DNA from: Paracoccaceae bacterium
GTDB lineage: Bacteria > Pseudomonadota > Alphaproteobacteria > Rhodobacterales > Rhodobacteraceae
DNA: 64,000 nt
Reading direction: 5' to 3'
Assembly (NCBI GenBank): GCA_018223125.1
Contig: JAAEZA010000008.1
Span: 1 to 64,000, forward strand
The notes below the pieces were generated by a model. The model was not told the origin of the DNA and did not search any database. It worked only from the letters and a program-made list of their open reading frames with translations. Both the position numbers and the translations under genes were made by a program. Positions within the stretch are counted from its first letter, which is position 1; the number at the start of each line of letters is the position of its first letter. Positions 1-10,023 of this stretch are shown here, in pieces.

Positions 1-176
1 TTGTTGTTGTCATGCAGCCCGTGCAGGTTCGCCGCTGCGTGCCATGTGGAACCGGAGGTGAGTTCGTCCCGTTCAAGCAGAACCACATCCTTCCAACCAA
101 GTTTGGCGAGGTGATACAGGATAGAACAGCCCACCAGACCGCCTCCGATAACGACTGCTTGTGCGTGAGATTTCAT
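1..176 (-). CDS. FAD-dependent oxidoreductase, dimethylglycine/sarcosine dehydrogenase-like (N-terminus only, truncated by window edge)
   Basis: Reverse translation [57 protein letters not shown]: GxGxxG dinucleotide-binding fold and the STWHAAG-like motif of DMGDH/SARDH enzymes. Confidence 0.8.
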   Translation of the reverse strand, partial: MKSHAQAVVIGGGLVGCSILYHLAKLGWKDVVLLERDELTSGSTWHAAANLHGLHDNN

Positions 177-240
177 TTACGGGCTCCTGGGAAATTCGGC
201 GCGGTGGAAATTGAGTATTTCGGGAACATTGAAGGTGGTT

Positions 241-459
241 TCAGCTTTCACGCCCGAAGGATTTTAACGTTGAGTGAAGTTCTTGCGCTTCCGAGAGTCC
301 TGCTTCGAGCGCGTAAATATATGCATGCGTCAGGTAAAAGCAGCCCCGTGTTTCATCTTCCGCCAGTGCTGCTTTTCCGGCTTGGCGATAAAGCCGCACC
401 AGAGCGCTATTGTCCTTTGCGTTATGTGCCGCAAGCAGAGCCTGATCGAGTGGAGTCAC
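241..459 (-). CDS. Small 72-aa helical hypothetical protein, overlaps the stop of the Rieske gene
   Basis: ORF MTPLDQALLAAHNAKDNSALVRL...; start overlaps the upstream stop (456-459). Confidence 0.6.
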   Translation of the reverse strand: MTPLDQALLAAHNAKDNSALVRLYRQAGKAALAEDETRGCFYLTHAYIYALEAGLSEAQELHSTLKSFGRES

Positions 460-1622
460 TTTTCAGCCTCGACCGTCGCACCGATAAGCGCATCTGCCAC
501 CCATTTATGGAACAGGTGGGTCGGCCCGTCCATCACGGGCGAGAACTTGCCGCCGTCAAAAAACGGGGCGTGCCGTCCCTTTTGCATGCCTTCCACAACG
601 AAAATGTCTTCCTTAAAAACTTCTTTCCACTGGGCAGTATTCTTTTCGCGCAGGGGCGCCAACGCCGGAGAAGCTGCTTCCGGCCGGGCGTAGAATATCT
701 CGACATGCTCGCGGGTTTTGTCGAGAGAAACGGGTTCCAGCAAAATGGCAAAATAATGGTCGCGGTGTATCCCCAACAGAACATTCGGAAAGACGGCGAC
801 ATATTCCGCGCCTGTGTCCCATTCGGATCCGAGCCCTTCGAAATCGGGAAAAACCGTACCGTTATCCCCTGCAAGCTGACGGTACACCAGCGTGCCCTGT
901 CCCGCGTAACGGTCCGCCTTGGTGATGTTGTAATGATCCTCAAGCCGCGAGTAGCTGTTCAATCCGGGGTGCACCCAAGGCAGGTGATAGCTTTCGCAGT
1001 AATTCTCTACTGCAAGCTTCCAGTTGCACGAGACGTCCAGCGCGAAGGAACTGTCGTCCCCCGCGTGATACAGCGGCTTTTCGAACATAGACCAGCGCAC
1101 CATCAGGTCTTTGTGGACCTCCTCAAACGGGGCGGCTTTGCCCGAGACATTCACATAAACCACATCCAGCCAGACGTAACTTCTGATTTCGATCAGGCCC
1201 AATTCGTCCCGCTTGATATCTTCATGAACATTCTGCCCCGGCCCGCCCACATGGGGCGTGGAGCGCAACCGCCCGTCCAGCCCGTAGCACCAGCTGTGAT
1301 AGGGGCAGCGGATCGTACCGCGGATGTTGGCAGGTTTGTCGATCAGGATCATGCCGCGATGACGGCAGGTGTTCTGGTAAACGCGCACCTTTCCTTCGTG
1401 ATCCCGCAGGATCAACAGCGGCACACCGAGGAAATCGACAGGTTTCGCATCACCGGAATTGGGCACGTCCTTGGCAAATCCGATGCCCGACCAATGATCG
1501 AACAGCACGGATTTCCGTTCCTGATCAAACACATCCTGATCGGTGTAATGGGCATTGGGCAAGCCCCGTGCCTGTGCAACATCCTGCGTTACTGCATTCA
1601 AATCCGAAAGAGCGATTGTCAT
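456..1622 (-). CDS. Aromatic-ring-hydroxylating / glycine-betaine-monooxygenase-like Rieske oxygenase alpha subunit
   Basis: Rieske motif CRHRG...CPYHSWCYGLDG and mononuclear-iron region ENYCESYHLPWVHPG; start chosen at MTIALSDLN. Confidence 0.85.
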   Translation of the reverse strand: MTIALSDLNAVTQDVAQARGLPNAHYTDQDVFDQERKSVLFDHWSGIGFAKDVPNSGDAKPVDFLGVPLLILRDHEGKVRVYQNTCRHRGMILIDKPANIRGTIRCPYHSWCYGLDGRLRSTPHVGGPGQNVHEDIKRDELGLIEIRSYVWLDVVYVNVSGKAAPFEEVHKDLMVRWSMFEKPLYHAGDDSSFALDVSCNWKLAVENYCESYHLPWVHPGLNSYSRLEDHYNITKADRYAGQGTLVYRQLAGDNGTVFPDFEGLGSEWDTGAEYVAVFPNVLLGIHRDHYFAILLEPVSLDKTREHVEIFYARPEAASPALAPLREKNTAQWKEVFKEDIFVVEGMQKGRHAPFFDGGKFSPVMDGPTHLFHKWVADALIGATVEAEK

Positions 1623-1714
1623 CCTGTCACCCGTCCAACATGGTTTCCTGCTGTCAACTATGCTTGTGAAAAAGTCGCGCTGCCAATATCGAGAAACTTG
1701 TTTTTGAAGTGAAA

Positions 1715-2626
1715 TCAGCTCACGTGACGGGCGCACATCCAATCGTAAAGGGTTCTTGTTGCCTCGGGCATGTCGGGATTGGCTGCGATCAGGTAATATG
1801 CCCCAGGAGCAGCGCAGCTATGTTCATCCAAGGGCACCAGCGTCCCCTGCTCCAGAAGCGGGGCGGTCAGCTTGCGCCAACCGAGCGCCAGCCCCGCCCC
1901 TTCCTGTGCCAGCTGGATCGCAATGGAATAGTTGTTGACCCGACGTGCGGGCGCGATAGGGCCGTGATATTTCATCATGTCAAACCACACCGCCCAGGTG
2001 GTCCAGTTTTCATTGCGGGCGTCCATGTTGATCAGGGGTTGTCTGGCGATTTCCTCAAGGCTCGCCCCCCGCAACCGATCCGCCAGCGCCGGTGTGCAGA
2101 CCGGCACCAGTTCATCCCCGAAAAGGCGGGTGTGTTCGGGTTCCCGTGGCGGCACCAGACAGTATTCGATTGCCAGATCCGCGTGTATCGGCCTTTGTAG
2201 CAAACGGTCCGAGATCTGCTGGTTGATCTGGATGGTTTCATATTCCCGCCAGAAGGAAATGATCCGCGGCGTCAGCCACAGGGACGAAACCGCCGTGGTC
2301 GTCGCTATCTCTACCTTCGGTGTATCCGCCTGATTGCGCAACGAGGCGGTTATGGCCGCGATGTCGCGAAAACTGTGGCTGAGCACGGCAAACAGCCGCT
2401 CTCCGTCATCGGTAAGGGTTACGGAACGGTGCCCGCGGGTGAACAACGCCAGTCCCAGCCATTTCTCCAGTGCCTTGACCTGATGGCTGACGGCCCCCGG
2501 TGTGACGTTCAACTCGGCTGCGGCCTCGTTGAAGGCGCCGCGACGGGACGCGGCCTCAAAGGCGCGCAGCATGGTAAGCGGAGGCATGTCATAGGGTTTG
2601 GATCGCATGGGCGGACCTGCACGCAA
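1715..2626 (-). CDS. LysR-family transcriptional regulator (GcvA-like)
   Basis: N-terminal HTH PPLTMLRAFEAASRRGAFNEAAAELNVTPGAVSHQVKALEKWLG. Confidence 0.85.
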   Translation of the reverse strand: MRAGPPMRSKPYDMPPLTMLRAFEAASRRGAFNEAAAELNVTPGAVSHQVKALEKWLGLALFTRGHRSVTLTDDGERLFAVLSHSFRDIAAITASLRNQADTPKVEIATTTAVSSLWLTPRIISFWREYETIQINQQISDRLLQRPIHADLAIEYCLVPPREPEHTRLFGDELVPVCTPALADRLRGASLEEIARQPLINMDARNENWTTWAVWFDMMKYHGPIAPARRVNNYSIAIQLAQEGAGLALGWRKLTAPLLEQGTLVPLDEHSCAAPGAYYLIAANPDMPEATRTLYDWMCARHVS

Positions 2627-2665
2627 GGGAACTGTCAGAACAGGTTACACAAGTTTGCACCGCGT

Positions 2666-3334
2666 TCAATCAGCCAGTGGTGCGCGAAGGTGCGGGCCTT
2701 CCACGCGACCTGAATTCACCTCAAGCCCGACACGATGACGTTTGAAAAAGGACGGATCGGCAGATTGCATCAATGTGGCGGCGCCCTTGCCTTCCTCTCC
2801 GAGCCAGAGACCGAAGTTTTCCGGTCTTACGGTAACCGGCTCACGGTGGTGGACTTGGGCAATATCCGCGCCTGCTGCGGTTGTGACCATGGCGCAGGTA
2901 ACGGAACGCTGGCCATCTGCGCCGGTCCAGACCTGCCAGAGTCCGGCAAAAGCCATCAGCGGATCTTCGGACGGGTAGATATACCAGGGTTCCTTGCCCT
3001 TGCCCTTCTCGCGGTGCCATTCATAAAACCCGTCCGCCGGAATAAGACAGCGGCGGCTGCGCACCGCTGCGCGAAAGGCGGGTTTTTCCGCGATGGTTTC
3101 CGCGCGGGCGTTGATCAGCAGTGGTCCGTCACTTGGGCTTTTGTACCATTTGGGCAAAAATCCCCAGCGCATCGGCACCAGATGGCGGGCACCGTCATGA
3201 AAGACAGCAACCGGAATATCCTGCGTCGGGCAGATGTTATAACGTGGCTGGTCCCATTGCGCAGCGATCTCTGTTGCGCCGAACCAGTCGGCGACAGCAT
3301 CTGTGGGGAGGGTCAGGGCAAAACGGCCACACAT
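2666..3334 (-). CDS. SOS response-associated peptidase (YedK/HMCES family)
   Basis: Starts MCGRFALTLP with catalytic Cys2; contains NARAETIAEKPAFR and RRCLIPADGFYEW. Confidence 0.9.
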   Translation of the reverse strand: MCGRFALTLPTDAVADWFGATEIAAQWDQPRYNICPTQDIPVAVFHDGARHLVPMRWGFLPKWYKSPSDGPLLINARAETIAEKPAFRAAVRSRRCLIPADGFYEWHREKGKGKEPWYIYPSEDPLMAFAGLWQVWTGADGQRSVTCAMVTTAAGADIAQVHHREPVTVRPENFGLWLGEEGKGAATLMQSADPSFFKRHRVGLEVNSGRVEGPHLRAPLAD

Positions 3335-3354
3335 CTGGTTTCTCCTGTGCGCGG

Positions 3355-4320
3355 TCAGTCCACGCGGAAATCCGGCCCCATCCACGGAAATTTCTGCAAA
3401 CAGGGTTCCATCAGCTTCTTGCGGATCAGCGGGCGCATCAGGGCCGCGACATCTCCGGCGATACTGTCCATTTCACCCTGACGGGCGATCAGGGAAATGC
3501 TGCGGGTCAGTGCCTTGAACGGTAAGGGCATGACATCCAGCGCGCCGTGAAAGCGTTGCGCGCTCATATAGCCGAGCGGCGTGGTCACCGACCAGCTACG
3601 CCCGCTTGCCACCATGGAAAGGATCGCATGATAACTGCCGAATTCAAAGCGGTTCGGCAGGTTGATCCGCTGGCGCGACAGATGGGCTTCGATCTGGCGC
3701 CCCATCATCTGACGGGAGGAATAGCGCACGAATGGCAGCTTTTCCAACTGTTCGAACACCGGTTTGGCCTGATCCACATAGCCCTTCGGGGCCACAGCGA
3801 TAAACGGCTCTTGCATAAGGCTGTGCACCTGCATCCATTTTTCGGCAATGTTAAGGTCTGCCACCACCACAAGATCCAGCGCGCGGGAGTCAAGCGCATC
3901 CGTCAGGGTATAGCTGCTGGCGCTTTCCAGAAGGAACTGACACCCTTTCAGCGCTCCGGCAAGCTGCTCCATCAGGGCGGGTGTGACTTCTGCGTCAAAA
4001 TCTTCAATCAGCCCCAAGCGCAAACGGCTCATCTGGGAAAAGTTGTAAACCGCAAGCTCTGCTTTTGCCTGATTGGCTTCGGAGAGAATGCTTTGGGCCC
4101 GCCTTAAAAACAGCCCGCCCGCTGGGGTAAGTTGCTGGGGACGGGTGCTACGATCCAGCAGGCTCGCCCCGAGAGCGGTTTCCAGATTGGTCAACTGTTG
4201 CGAAACGGAAGAAATGCTCGCCGAAAGACGTTTGGCGGCATTGGACACAGAGCCTTCTTCCACAGCCGCAATAAAAACTTCGATCGCCCATAGCGATAAT
4301 TTTCCAGGGGTATCTACCAT
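3355..4320 (-). CDS. LysR-family transcriptional regulator
   Basis: LWAIEVFIAAVEEGSVSNAAKRLSASISSVSQQLTNLETALGASLLDR HTH. Confidence 0.85.
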   Translation of the reverse strand: MVDTPGKLSLWAIEVFIAAVEEGSVSNAAKRLSASISSVSQQLTNLETALGASLLDRSTRPQQLTPAGGLFLRRAQSILSEANQAKAELAVYNFSQMSRLRLGLIEDFDAEVTPALMEQLAGALKGCQFLLESASSYTLTDALDSRALDLVVVADLNIAEKWMQVHSLMQEPFIAVAPKGYVDQAKPVFEQLEKLPFVRYSSRQMMGRQIEAHLSRQRINLPNRFEFGSYHAILSMVASGRSWSVTTPLGYMSAQRFHGALDVMPLPFKALTRSISLIARQGEMDSIAGDVAALMRPLIRKKLMEPCLQKFPWMGPDFRVD

Positions 4321-4371
4321 GGCACCATTAAGGACAGCATGTGAATTTGGACAAGCCCTTTTATTTTAAAA

Positions 4372-5295
4372 TCATGGTTTTGAACGATAGGAGAGTTCCG
4401 CGCGCATCCGGTTCAACCTGTCGTCCACATGATCCAGAAAGGTCTGGATCAACGGCAGCCTGACATTGGTCTTCCGCCATTGGGCGAAGAATTCAAGCTG
4501 TCGCACCGGCAGATCTGCCAACACCTGTACCAGCCGTCCACTGGCCAGATCGGGGCCAACCCGCGATCTGGGAAGGATGGCCAGTCCGGCACCGGAGCGG
4601 CACAAATTATGGACCAGCCCGATATCATCGCATTTGATCCGGTAGGAAATTGCCGGAAACACACTGCCAGCGCCCCGATAAAACAGTTTCGCCCATTCGG
4701 AAGCCGAAAAATCCGTCCCCAGCAGGATCGGGATGACTGACGGTACATCCCTGACCGGCGTTGCTTTGATCCGTTCTGCCAGATCCGGCGCGGCATAAAA
4801 GGCAGCGCCGGTTCCCTCGATCTTGCGAAAACTGATATCTTCGCTCGTCGGACTATCCGGTGAGACGACCAGATCGAACAACTCGAGACCTTTTTCAGAG
4901 GTGTCCTGCTCGAAGTTCAATTCGATACTGACAGCAGGATGGGCAAGAAGAAAATCCTGCACGACTTCACGCAGAATCCCGCCAGACAGGAACACCGGCA
5001 TATCCAGACGCAATACCTGCATACGGGACTTGCGTTCGCTGGTCAGGGATTGCAAACCTTCGGTGCCGATCTCCAGCATCTCCCGCGCCGCCTGATAGAT
5101 CTTCTGCCCCTCTGCCGTCAGATCAAAAGAACGGGCCCGCCGGATCAACAGTTGTTTGCCAAGGTGTTCCTCAAGGTTTGCGACGAGCTCAGAAGCTTTA
5201 TTTTCCGTCAGCCCAAGCGCCTTGGCTCCGGCTTTTACAGAGTTTTTGTCGACTACATAGGCAAAGGCGATCATCGCAAAATAGGGGTCATTCAT
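4372..5295 (-). CDS. LysR-family transcriptional regulator
   Basis: MNDPYFAMIAFAYVVDKNSVKAGAKALGLTENKASELVANLEEHLGKQLLIRR; internal start chosen in the longer ORF. Confidence 0.75.
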   Translation of the reverse strand: MNDPYFAMIAFAYVVDKNSVKAGAKALGLTENKASELVANLEEHLGKQLLIRRARSFDLTAEGQKIYQAAREMLEIGTEGLQSLTSERKSRMQVLRLDMPVFLSGGILREVVQDFLLAHPAVSIELNFEQDTSEKGLELFDLVVSPDSPTSEDISFRKIEGTGAAFYAAPDLAERIKATPVRDVPSVIPILLGTDFSASEWAKLFYRGAGSVFPAISYRIKCDDIGLVHNLCRSGAGLAILPRSRVGPDLASGRLVQVLADLPVRQLEFFAQWRKTNVRLPLIQTFLDHVDDRLNRMRAELSYRSKP

Positions 5296-5461
5296 GCCAG
5301 TCTGACCAATGTTAATGAAGAAAAGGAGCAAAGAAATGTTAACGTTACCGTAGCAGAAAACTGCGCTTCGCTCAATAAACGAAAGGTTGAGCAATGCAAC
5401 CGCGGTCAACCGGCCGCAGCAAAAAAGGTGCCGGCAGGCTGCTCCTGCACGGAAACGGCTG

Positions 5462-6649
5462 CTACCGCGGTGCAGACAGGCTGTGCAGGAAACGGACGAT
5501 TTGTTCCACCTGCCGCGGGCGTAGCGTGGCGGGCACCTGTGCTTTCGGCGGATAGGCTTCAAATGCTGCGCGAATTCGGCGCAATTCTGTAACATCCGCG
5601 TAGTGGGGGATGCCATCCGGCGCTGAAAAGGTTTCCAGCCCGTGAAGGGGATTCATATGATGGTGGATTACAGCGTTTAATGTCGGAAAAACGCCGTTGT
5701 GACCGTAAGGCGCGGTCTGCGCGACATTGCGCAAGAAGGGTGTGCGGAACCGGTAACTGTCCTCTACACGATCGGTAACCGCCAGACGTCCCGTATCTCG
5801 TGCCACAGGATCGAAACGGCGGGTACGACCCGGCCCAAGGGGCGGCACCGCAAGGTTGTGGAATGCCTGATCCGAGAGCAACGGGCCGCTGTGGCACCGG
5901 CTGCACTGTGCCGCCCCGTAAAACAGCGCCATACCCGCAAGCTGGTCCCCATCAAGCGCAGAACGCTCCCCCGCCAGATACCGGTCAAAATCCGATCCGA
6001 CGGTGCGGAAGGTGGTGGAGATATAAGCCGCCAGAGCGTTGGCGATGACTGATATGTCGATCTCGGCTTGGCCTGCCAGTTGCCGATAGCTTGCGATCGC
6101 ACCAACCCGCTTGGCAATGGCGCTCCAAGCATCGGACGCCCCCTTTTGTGCAGCCGCGGCGATTTCATTGCTTTCCGGGGGGCCGGCCATTTCGGTATGT
6201 GCGATAATCGGAAACAATACCTGCGCCGCCAGCAGGCTTTTTAACCCTTCCGGCAAGTGTTCCCCTGCAGGGGAACGGATCACTGCCCCTTGTAGCTCGA
6301 CCCGACCGTCATGGAACAAGCGTTGCACCTGACGCGCCCCCAAATCCCAAAGCGCCGGAGCGTTCCGGGCCTGACGTTGCACCGCCTGTCCCATCTGGCG
6401 ATCGGCGCCCTGCCCCGTTCCCCCCGCCCCGATCCCGAGCGCAAGACCATCACTGCCGCCATAGGCCGGATCGTGGCAGGTGGCGCAGCTTATGTTCCGG
6501 TTGCCCGACAACAGCGGATCAAAGAAAAGCGCATGCCCTAGAGCAACTTCCTGCTTATTGAATGTCGCGAAATCACCTGCCACCAAAGGCTTGGGCAGTT
6601 CCTGCGCCTGTGCTACGCCTGCGAATACCCCTGCACAGCAAAGGATCAA
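5462..6649 (-). CDS. Di-heme cytochrome c peroxidase / MauG-like periplasmic protein
   Basis: Two CxxCH haem motifs (CATCHDP, CSRCHSGP) and LGHALFFDPLLSGNRNISC; start uncertain (TTG at 6649, or a TTG further upstream inside the divergent gene). Confidence 0.8.
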   Translation of the reverse strand: MILCCAGVFAGVAQAQELPKPLVAGDFATFNKQEVALGHALFFDPLLSGNRNISCATCHDPAYGGSDGLALGIGAGGTGQGADRQMGQAVQRQARNAPALWDLGARQVQRLFHDGRVELQGAVIRSPAGEHLPEGLKSLLAAQVLFPIIAHTEMAGPPESNEIAAAAQKGASDAWSAIAKRVGAIASYRQLAGQAEIDISVIANALAAYISTTFRTVGSDFDRYLAGERSALDGDQLAGMALFYGAAQCSRCHSGPLLSDQAFHNLAVPPLGPGRTRRFDPVARDTGRLAVTDRVEDSYRFRTPFLRNVAQTAPYGHNGVFPTLNAVIHHHMNPLHGLETFSAPDGIPHYADVTELRRIRAAFEAYPPKAQVPATLRPRQVEQIVRFLHSLSAPR

Positions 6650-6652
6650 CCA

Positions 6653-7129
6653 ATGCGCAGACTTGCCCTTGCCGCCTGCCTTGTTGCGGCCCCTGCCTTT
6701 GCCGATATGCAAATGGCGCGCGATGCGTTCCAGCGGGGACAGTTTGCAAGAACTGTCGAGCTTCTGGACCCCGCTGCGCAATCGGGGAATGCGGAAGCAG
6801 AGTTCCTTCTGGGGCGCATATACATGTTGGGGCTCGGGCATCCTGTTGATGCCTTGCGCGGCGTGGAATTTCTCAAACGCGCGGCGGGCAAAGGCCATCC
6901 GGCCGCGCAGTTGCACCTGTCCAAAGCTTTTGCCAGCGGTACGGGTCTGCCTGCCCCCGATCCCCTGCGGGCAGCCCTTTGGGCAGAACTTGCGGCACAG
7001 GCCAAAGCGGAAGGCGCGGCGGCGCATCTGGATGCGCAACGCCGCAGCCTGTCCGAACAGGAAAAAACCCGCCTTGCGCCGATACTGTCCGATTACCACA
7101 TCCATCTGTTTCCTTTCAGCCCCGAGTAA
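6653..7129 (+). CDS. Secreted Sel1/TPR-repeat protein
   Basis: Signal peptide MRRLALAACLVAAPAFA then Sel1-like repeats GNAEAEFLLGRIYMLGLG...VEFLKRAAGKGHPAAQLHLSKAFASG. Confidence 0.75.
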   Translation: MRRLALAACLVAAPAFADMQMARDAFQRGQFARTVELLDPAAQSGNAEAEFLLGRIYMLGLGHPVDALRGVEFLKRAAGKGHPAAQLHLSKAFASGTGLPAPDPLRAALWAELAAQAKAEGAAAHLDAQRRSLSEQEKTRLAPILSDYHIHLFPFSPE

Positions 7130-7250
7130 CACAGAAATCCGGCCCGACTGCAACAATGCCTCAGCTGCTGCGACTTGATCCATCTTCCCCCTTGGAACAA
7201 CCGCCCCGCCAGCCTATAACGCCGCCAAACACCAGCAAAGGCCCTGCCCC

Positions 7251-7844
7251 ATGCGCACAGCGACCCTGACAAGAAACACTGCCGAAACCGCCATTACGGT
7301 TGAAATCAACCTCGACGGGACCGGCGTTTACGACAATGAAACCGGCGTCGGCTTTTTCGATCATATGCTGGATCAACTGTCCCGCCATGCGCTGATTGAT
7401 ATGAAGGTGCGGGCCAAGGGCGATCTGCACATTGACGACCACCACACCGTGGAAGACGTGGGCCTTGCGCTGGGCAAGGCACTGGCCGAAGCGGTTGGCG
7501 ACAAACGGGGCATCCGGCGCTATGGCTCCTGCCTGCTGCCGATGGATGACGCATTGGTGCGCTCTGCCCTTGATCTGTCGGGACGGCCTTATCTGGTCTG
7601 GAAAGTCGATCTGCCTACCGCGAAAATCGGCAGTTTTGACACCGAACTGGTGCGCGAATTCTTTACTGCTTTCGCCATGCAGGGGGGCATCACCCTGCAT
7701 GTCGAGGCGCTTGACGGGTTCAACAGCCACCACATCGTCGAAGCCGCCTTCAAATCGGTCGCACAGGCCCTGCGTGCAGCGCTTGAAACCGACCCGCGCA
7801 AATCGGATGCGATTCCGTCGACAAAGGGCACCCTTTCCGAATGA
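7251..7844 (+). CDS. hisB: Imidazoleglycerol-phosphate dehydratase
   Basis: [47 protein letters not shown]. Confidence 0.97.
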   Translation: MRTATLTRNTAETAITVEINLDGTGVYDNETGVGFFDHMLDQLSRHALIDMKVRAKGDLHIDDHHTVEDVGLALGKALAEAVGDKRGIRRYGSCLLPMDDALVRSALDLSGRPYLVWKVDLPTAKIGSFDTELVREFFTAFAMQGGITLHVEALDGFNSHHIVEAAFKSVAQALRAALETDPRKSDAIPSTKGTLSE

Positions 7845-8476
7845 TTACTGCAATTGTGGATTATAACTCCGGCAACCTGCGCTCTGCCGAGAAGAGCTTT
7901 CAGCGCATGGCACAGGAAGTGGGCGGCGGCGATATTATCGTTACCGACGATCCCGAACAGGTGCGCCGCGCGGATCGCGTGGTACTTCCGGGGGTGGGCG
8001 CCTTTGCCGACTGCCGCAGCGAACTCGGCGCGATTGACGGGCTGTTCGGCGCGATCGAAGAAAAGGTCAAAGCGGGCAATCCGTTTCTGGGAATCTGCGT
8101 CGGGATGCAGATGATGGCCACTTGGGGCCGTGAACATGGCAACCACACGGGGTTTGACTGGATCAAGGGCGAAGTCGTTGCCCTGACACCGAACGATCCG
8201 GCGCTGAAAATCCCGCACATGGGCTGGAACAGCCTGAATCAGACACCGGATCACCCCGTGTTTGACGGAATTTCAGCGGGCGATCACGTCTATTTTGTGC
8301 ACTCTTACCATCTGGTTCCCGAAAACCCCGCCGACATCGTGGCGACAGTGGATTACGGCGGCGACATCATCGCAGCCGTCGGGCGTGACAATATCATCGG
8401 CACCCAGTTCCACCCCGAGAAAAGTCAGGCGACCGGATTGCGCCTGATCGGTAACTTTCTGAAGTGGACCCCTTAA
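7841..8476 (+). CDS. hisH: Imidazole glycerol phosphate synthase glutaminase subunit
   Basis: [33 protein letters not shown]; overlaps hisB stop. Confidence 0.97.
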   Translation: MITAIVDYNSGNLRSAEKSFQRMAQEVGGGDIIVTDDPEQVRRADRVVLPGVGAFADCRSELGAIDGLFGAIEEKVKAGNPFLGICVGMQMMATWGREHGNHTGFDWIKGEVVALTPNDPALKIPHMGWNSLNQTPDHPVFDGISAGDHVYFVHSYHLVPENPADIVATVDYGGDIIAAVGRDNIIGTQFHPEKSQATGLRLIGNFLKWTP

Positions 8477-8499
8477 CAGGGGTCCGCTTCGGGCGCTGG

Positions 8500-8889
8500 C
8501 TATTTCACCCGCGCCCATGATCCGCCGCTGCGGCACACGCCGAGCACGCAGCCTTTGACGTTCAGGCTGTTGCCCTGAAGGACCAGCTTGCCGGAATAGG
8601 TCTTGTCGCGGTCGGGGGAGTAGACTTTGCCGCCACCGTAATTCCCGCCGCCCTTGTTCTCCATGTCCCAGATCAGCTTGCGCCCCTGGTTTTCCGACTT
8701 GAACGCCTTGCCGTTGCGGTCAAAGGAATTGACCAGAACGCCGCAGATCTTGCTGCCGCAGGAACTGATCCTGATATGACCCGAGTTTCCGTTGTCATCC
8801 GCAATCGTGCGCCATGTGCCGTAGATATCATCCGCATAAGCCGGAGCCGACAGGCTCGCCAGAACTGCGATAATTGCCAGTTTTTTCAT
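8500..8889 (-). CDS. DUF2147 secreted protein
   Basis: Signal peptide [19 protein letters not shown], then [19 protein letters not shown]...CGVLV...[21 protein letters not shown]. Confidence 0.8.
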   Translation of the reverse strand: MKKLAIIAVLASLSAPAYADDIYGTWRTIADDNGNSGHIRISSCGSKICGVLVNSFDRNGKAFKSENQGRKLIWDMENKGGGNYGGGKVYSPDRDKTYSGKLVLQGNSLNVKGCVLGVCRSGGSWARVK

Positions 8890-9025
8890 AGTATCCTCCC
8901 TGTTTCTCTTGATCCTGCGCAGAGCACTGCCGCCGGTCAAGCAAAACCCAAGGGAAAGCGGACCTTTGCAATTCGGCGCCTATGGGGCTAGAGGAAAGCG
9001 GAAAGACAAAACTTCGGGCGACACC

Positions 9026-9748
9026 ATGATTCTATACCCTGCGATTGACCTAAAAGATGGCGCTTGTGTGCGCCTTTACAAAGGCGAAATGGATCAGGCG
9101 ACGGTGTTTAACGACGATCCGGCGGCACAGGCACAGGCCTTCGTCGATCAGGGCTGCGACTGGCTGCATCTGGTGGACCTGAACGGGGCTTTTGCAGGGG
9201 AACCTGTGAATGCGCGCCCTGTGGAGGACATCCTGAAGTCCGTCAAAGTCCCTGCCCAGCTTGGCGGCGGTATTCGCGACATGGCCACGATCGAAGGCTG
9301 GCTGTCCAAAGGGTTGCAGCGTGTCATCCTAGGCACCGTTGCGGTGGAAAATCCCGATCTGGTGCGGCAGGCCGCCAAAGCCTTCCCCGGTCATGTGGCC
9401 GTTGGCATTGATGCGCGCAACGGTATGGTGGCCACCCGCGGCTGGGCCGAGGAAACCACCGTGAACGTAACCGATCTGGCCCGCCAGTTCGAAGACGCAG
9501 GCGTTGCCGCGATCATCTACACCGACATCAACCGCGACGGCGCGATGCAAGGCCCCAATGTCGAGGCTACCGCCGATCTGGCCCGCGCTGTTTCCATCCC
9601 TGTGATTGCTTCGGGTGGTGTGTCCTCTATGGCAGACCTTCAGGCGCTCAAGGATTGCGGGGCACCGCTGGACGGGGCGATTTCGGGGCGTGCACTTTAT
9701 GACGGGCAAATCAACGTGGCCGATGCTGCGGCACTTCTGAAGGCATGA
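9026..9748 (+). CDS. hisA: Phosphoribosylformimino-5-aminoimidazole carboxamide ribotide isomerase
   Basis: [32 protein letters not shown]. Confidence 0.97.
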   Translation: MILYPAIDLKDGACVRLYKGEMDQATVFNDDPAAQAQAFVDQGCDWLHLVDLNGAFAGEPVNARPVEDILKSVKVPAQLGGGIRDMATIEGWLSKGLQRVILGTVAVENPDLVRQAAKAFPGHVAVGIDARNGMVATRGWAEETTVNVTDLARQFEDAGVAAIIYTDINRDGAMQGPNVEATADLARAVSIPVIASGGVSSMADLQALKDCGAPLDGAISGRALYDGQINVADAAALLKA

Positions 9749-10023
9749 AACTGAAACAAATCCTCGTCATTTTCTATACCCCGCCGCTGATCGTGTTTCT
9801 TTGCACCACCATATTTGCGGTAATTGCGGATATGATCGGAAGCTGCGCCTATAACGATGGCACCATAACCCATTGCACCGCTTGGGGACGCGACTACAGC
9901 TGGGTGTACGACACCGCCACACCAGTCGGTTTTATGTCCAACTGGGCCTTCCTTGTCGCATGGATTTTACTTGGTGGCTGTACTATGTATGCGCTTGACT
10001 GGTTGAAGAAACGAAATGCTTAA
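9745..10023 (+). CDS. Small membrane protein (92 aa) embedded between hisA and hisF
   Basis: Two predicted hydrophobic segments; start overlaps hisA stop and its 3' end overlaps the hisF start. Confidence 0.7.
   Translation: MKLKQILVIFYTPPLIVFLCTTIFAVIADMIGSCAYNDGTITHCTAWGRDYSWVYDTATPVGFMSNWAFLVAWILLGGCTMYALDWLKKRNA

Noticed and set aside
12-1712. 566-aa plus-strand ORF
   Set aside because: Antisense to the well-supported Rieske oxygenase; composition typical of a shadow ORF in GC-rich DNA and no recognisable domain
8466-8486. Hairpin ggaccccttaacaggggtcc at the hisH stop
   Set aside because: Lacks a following T-run, overlaps the stop codon; not called as a terminator
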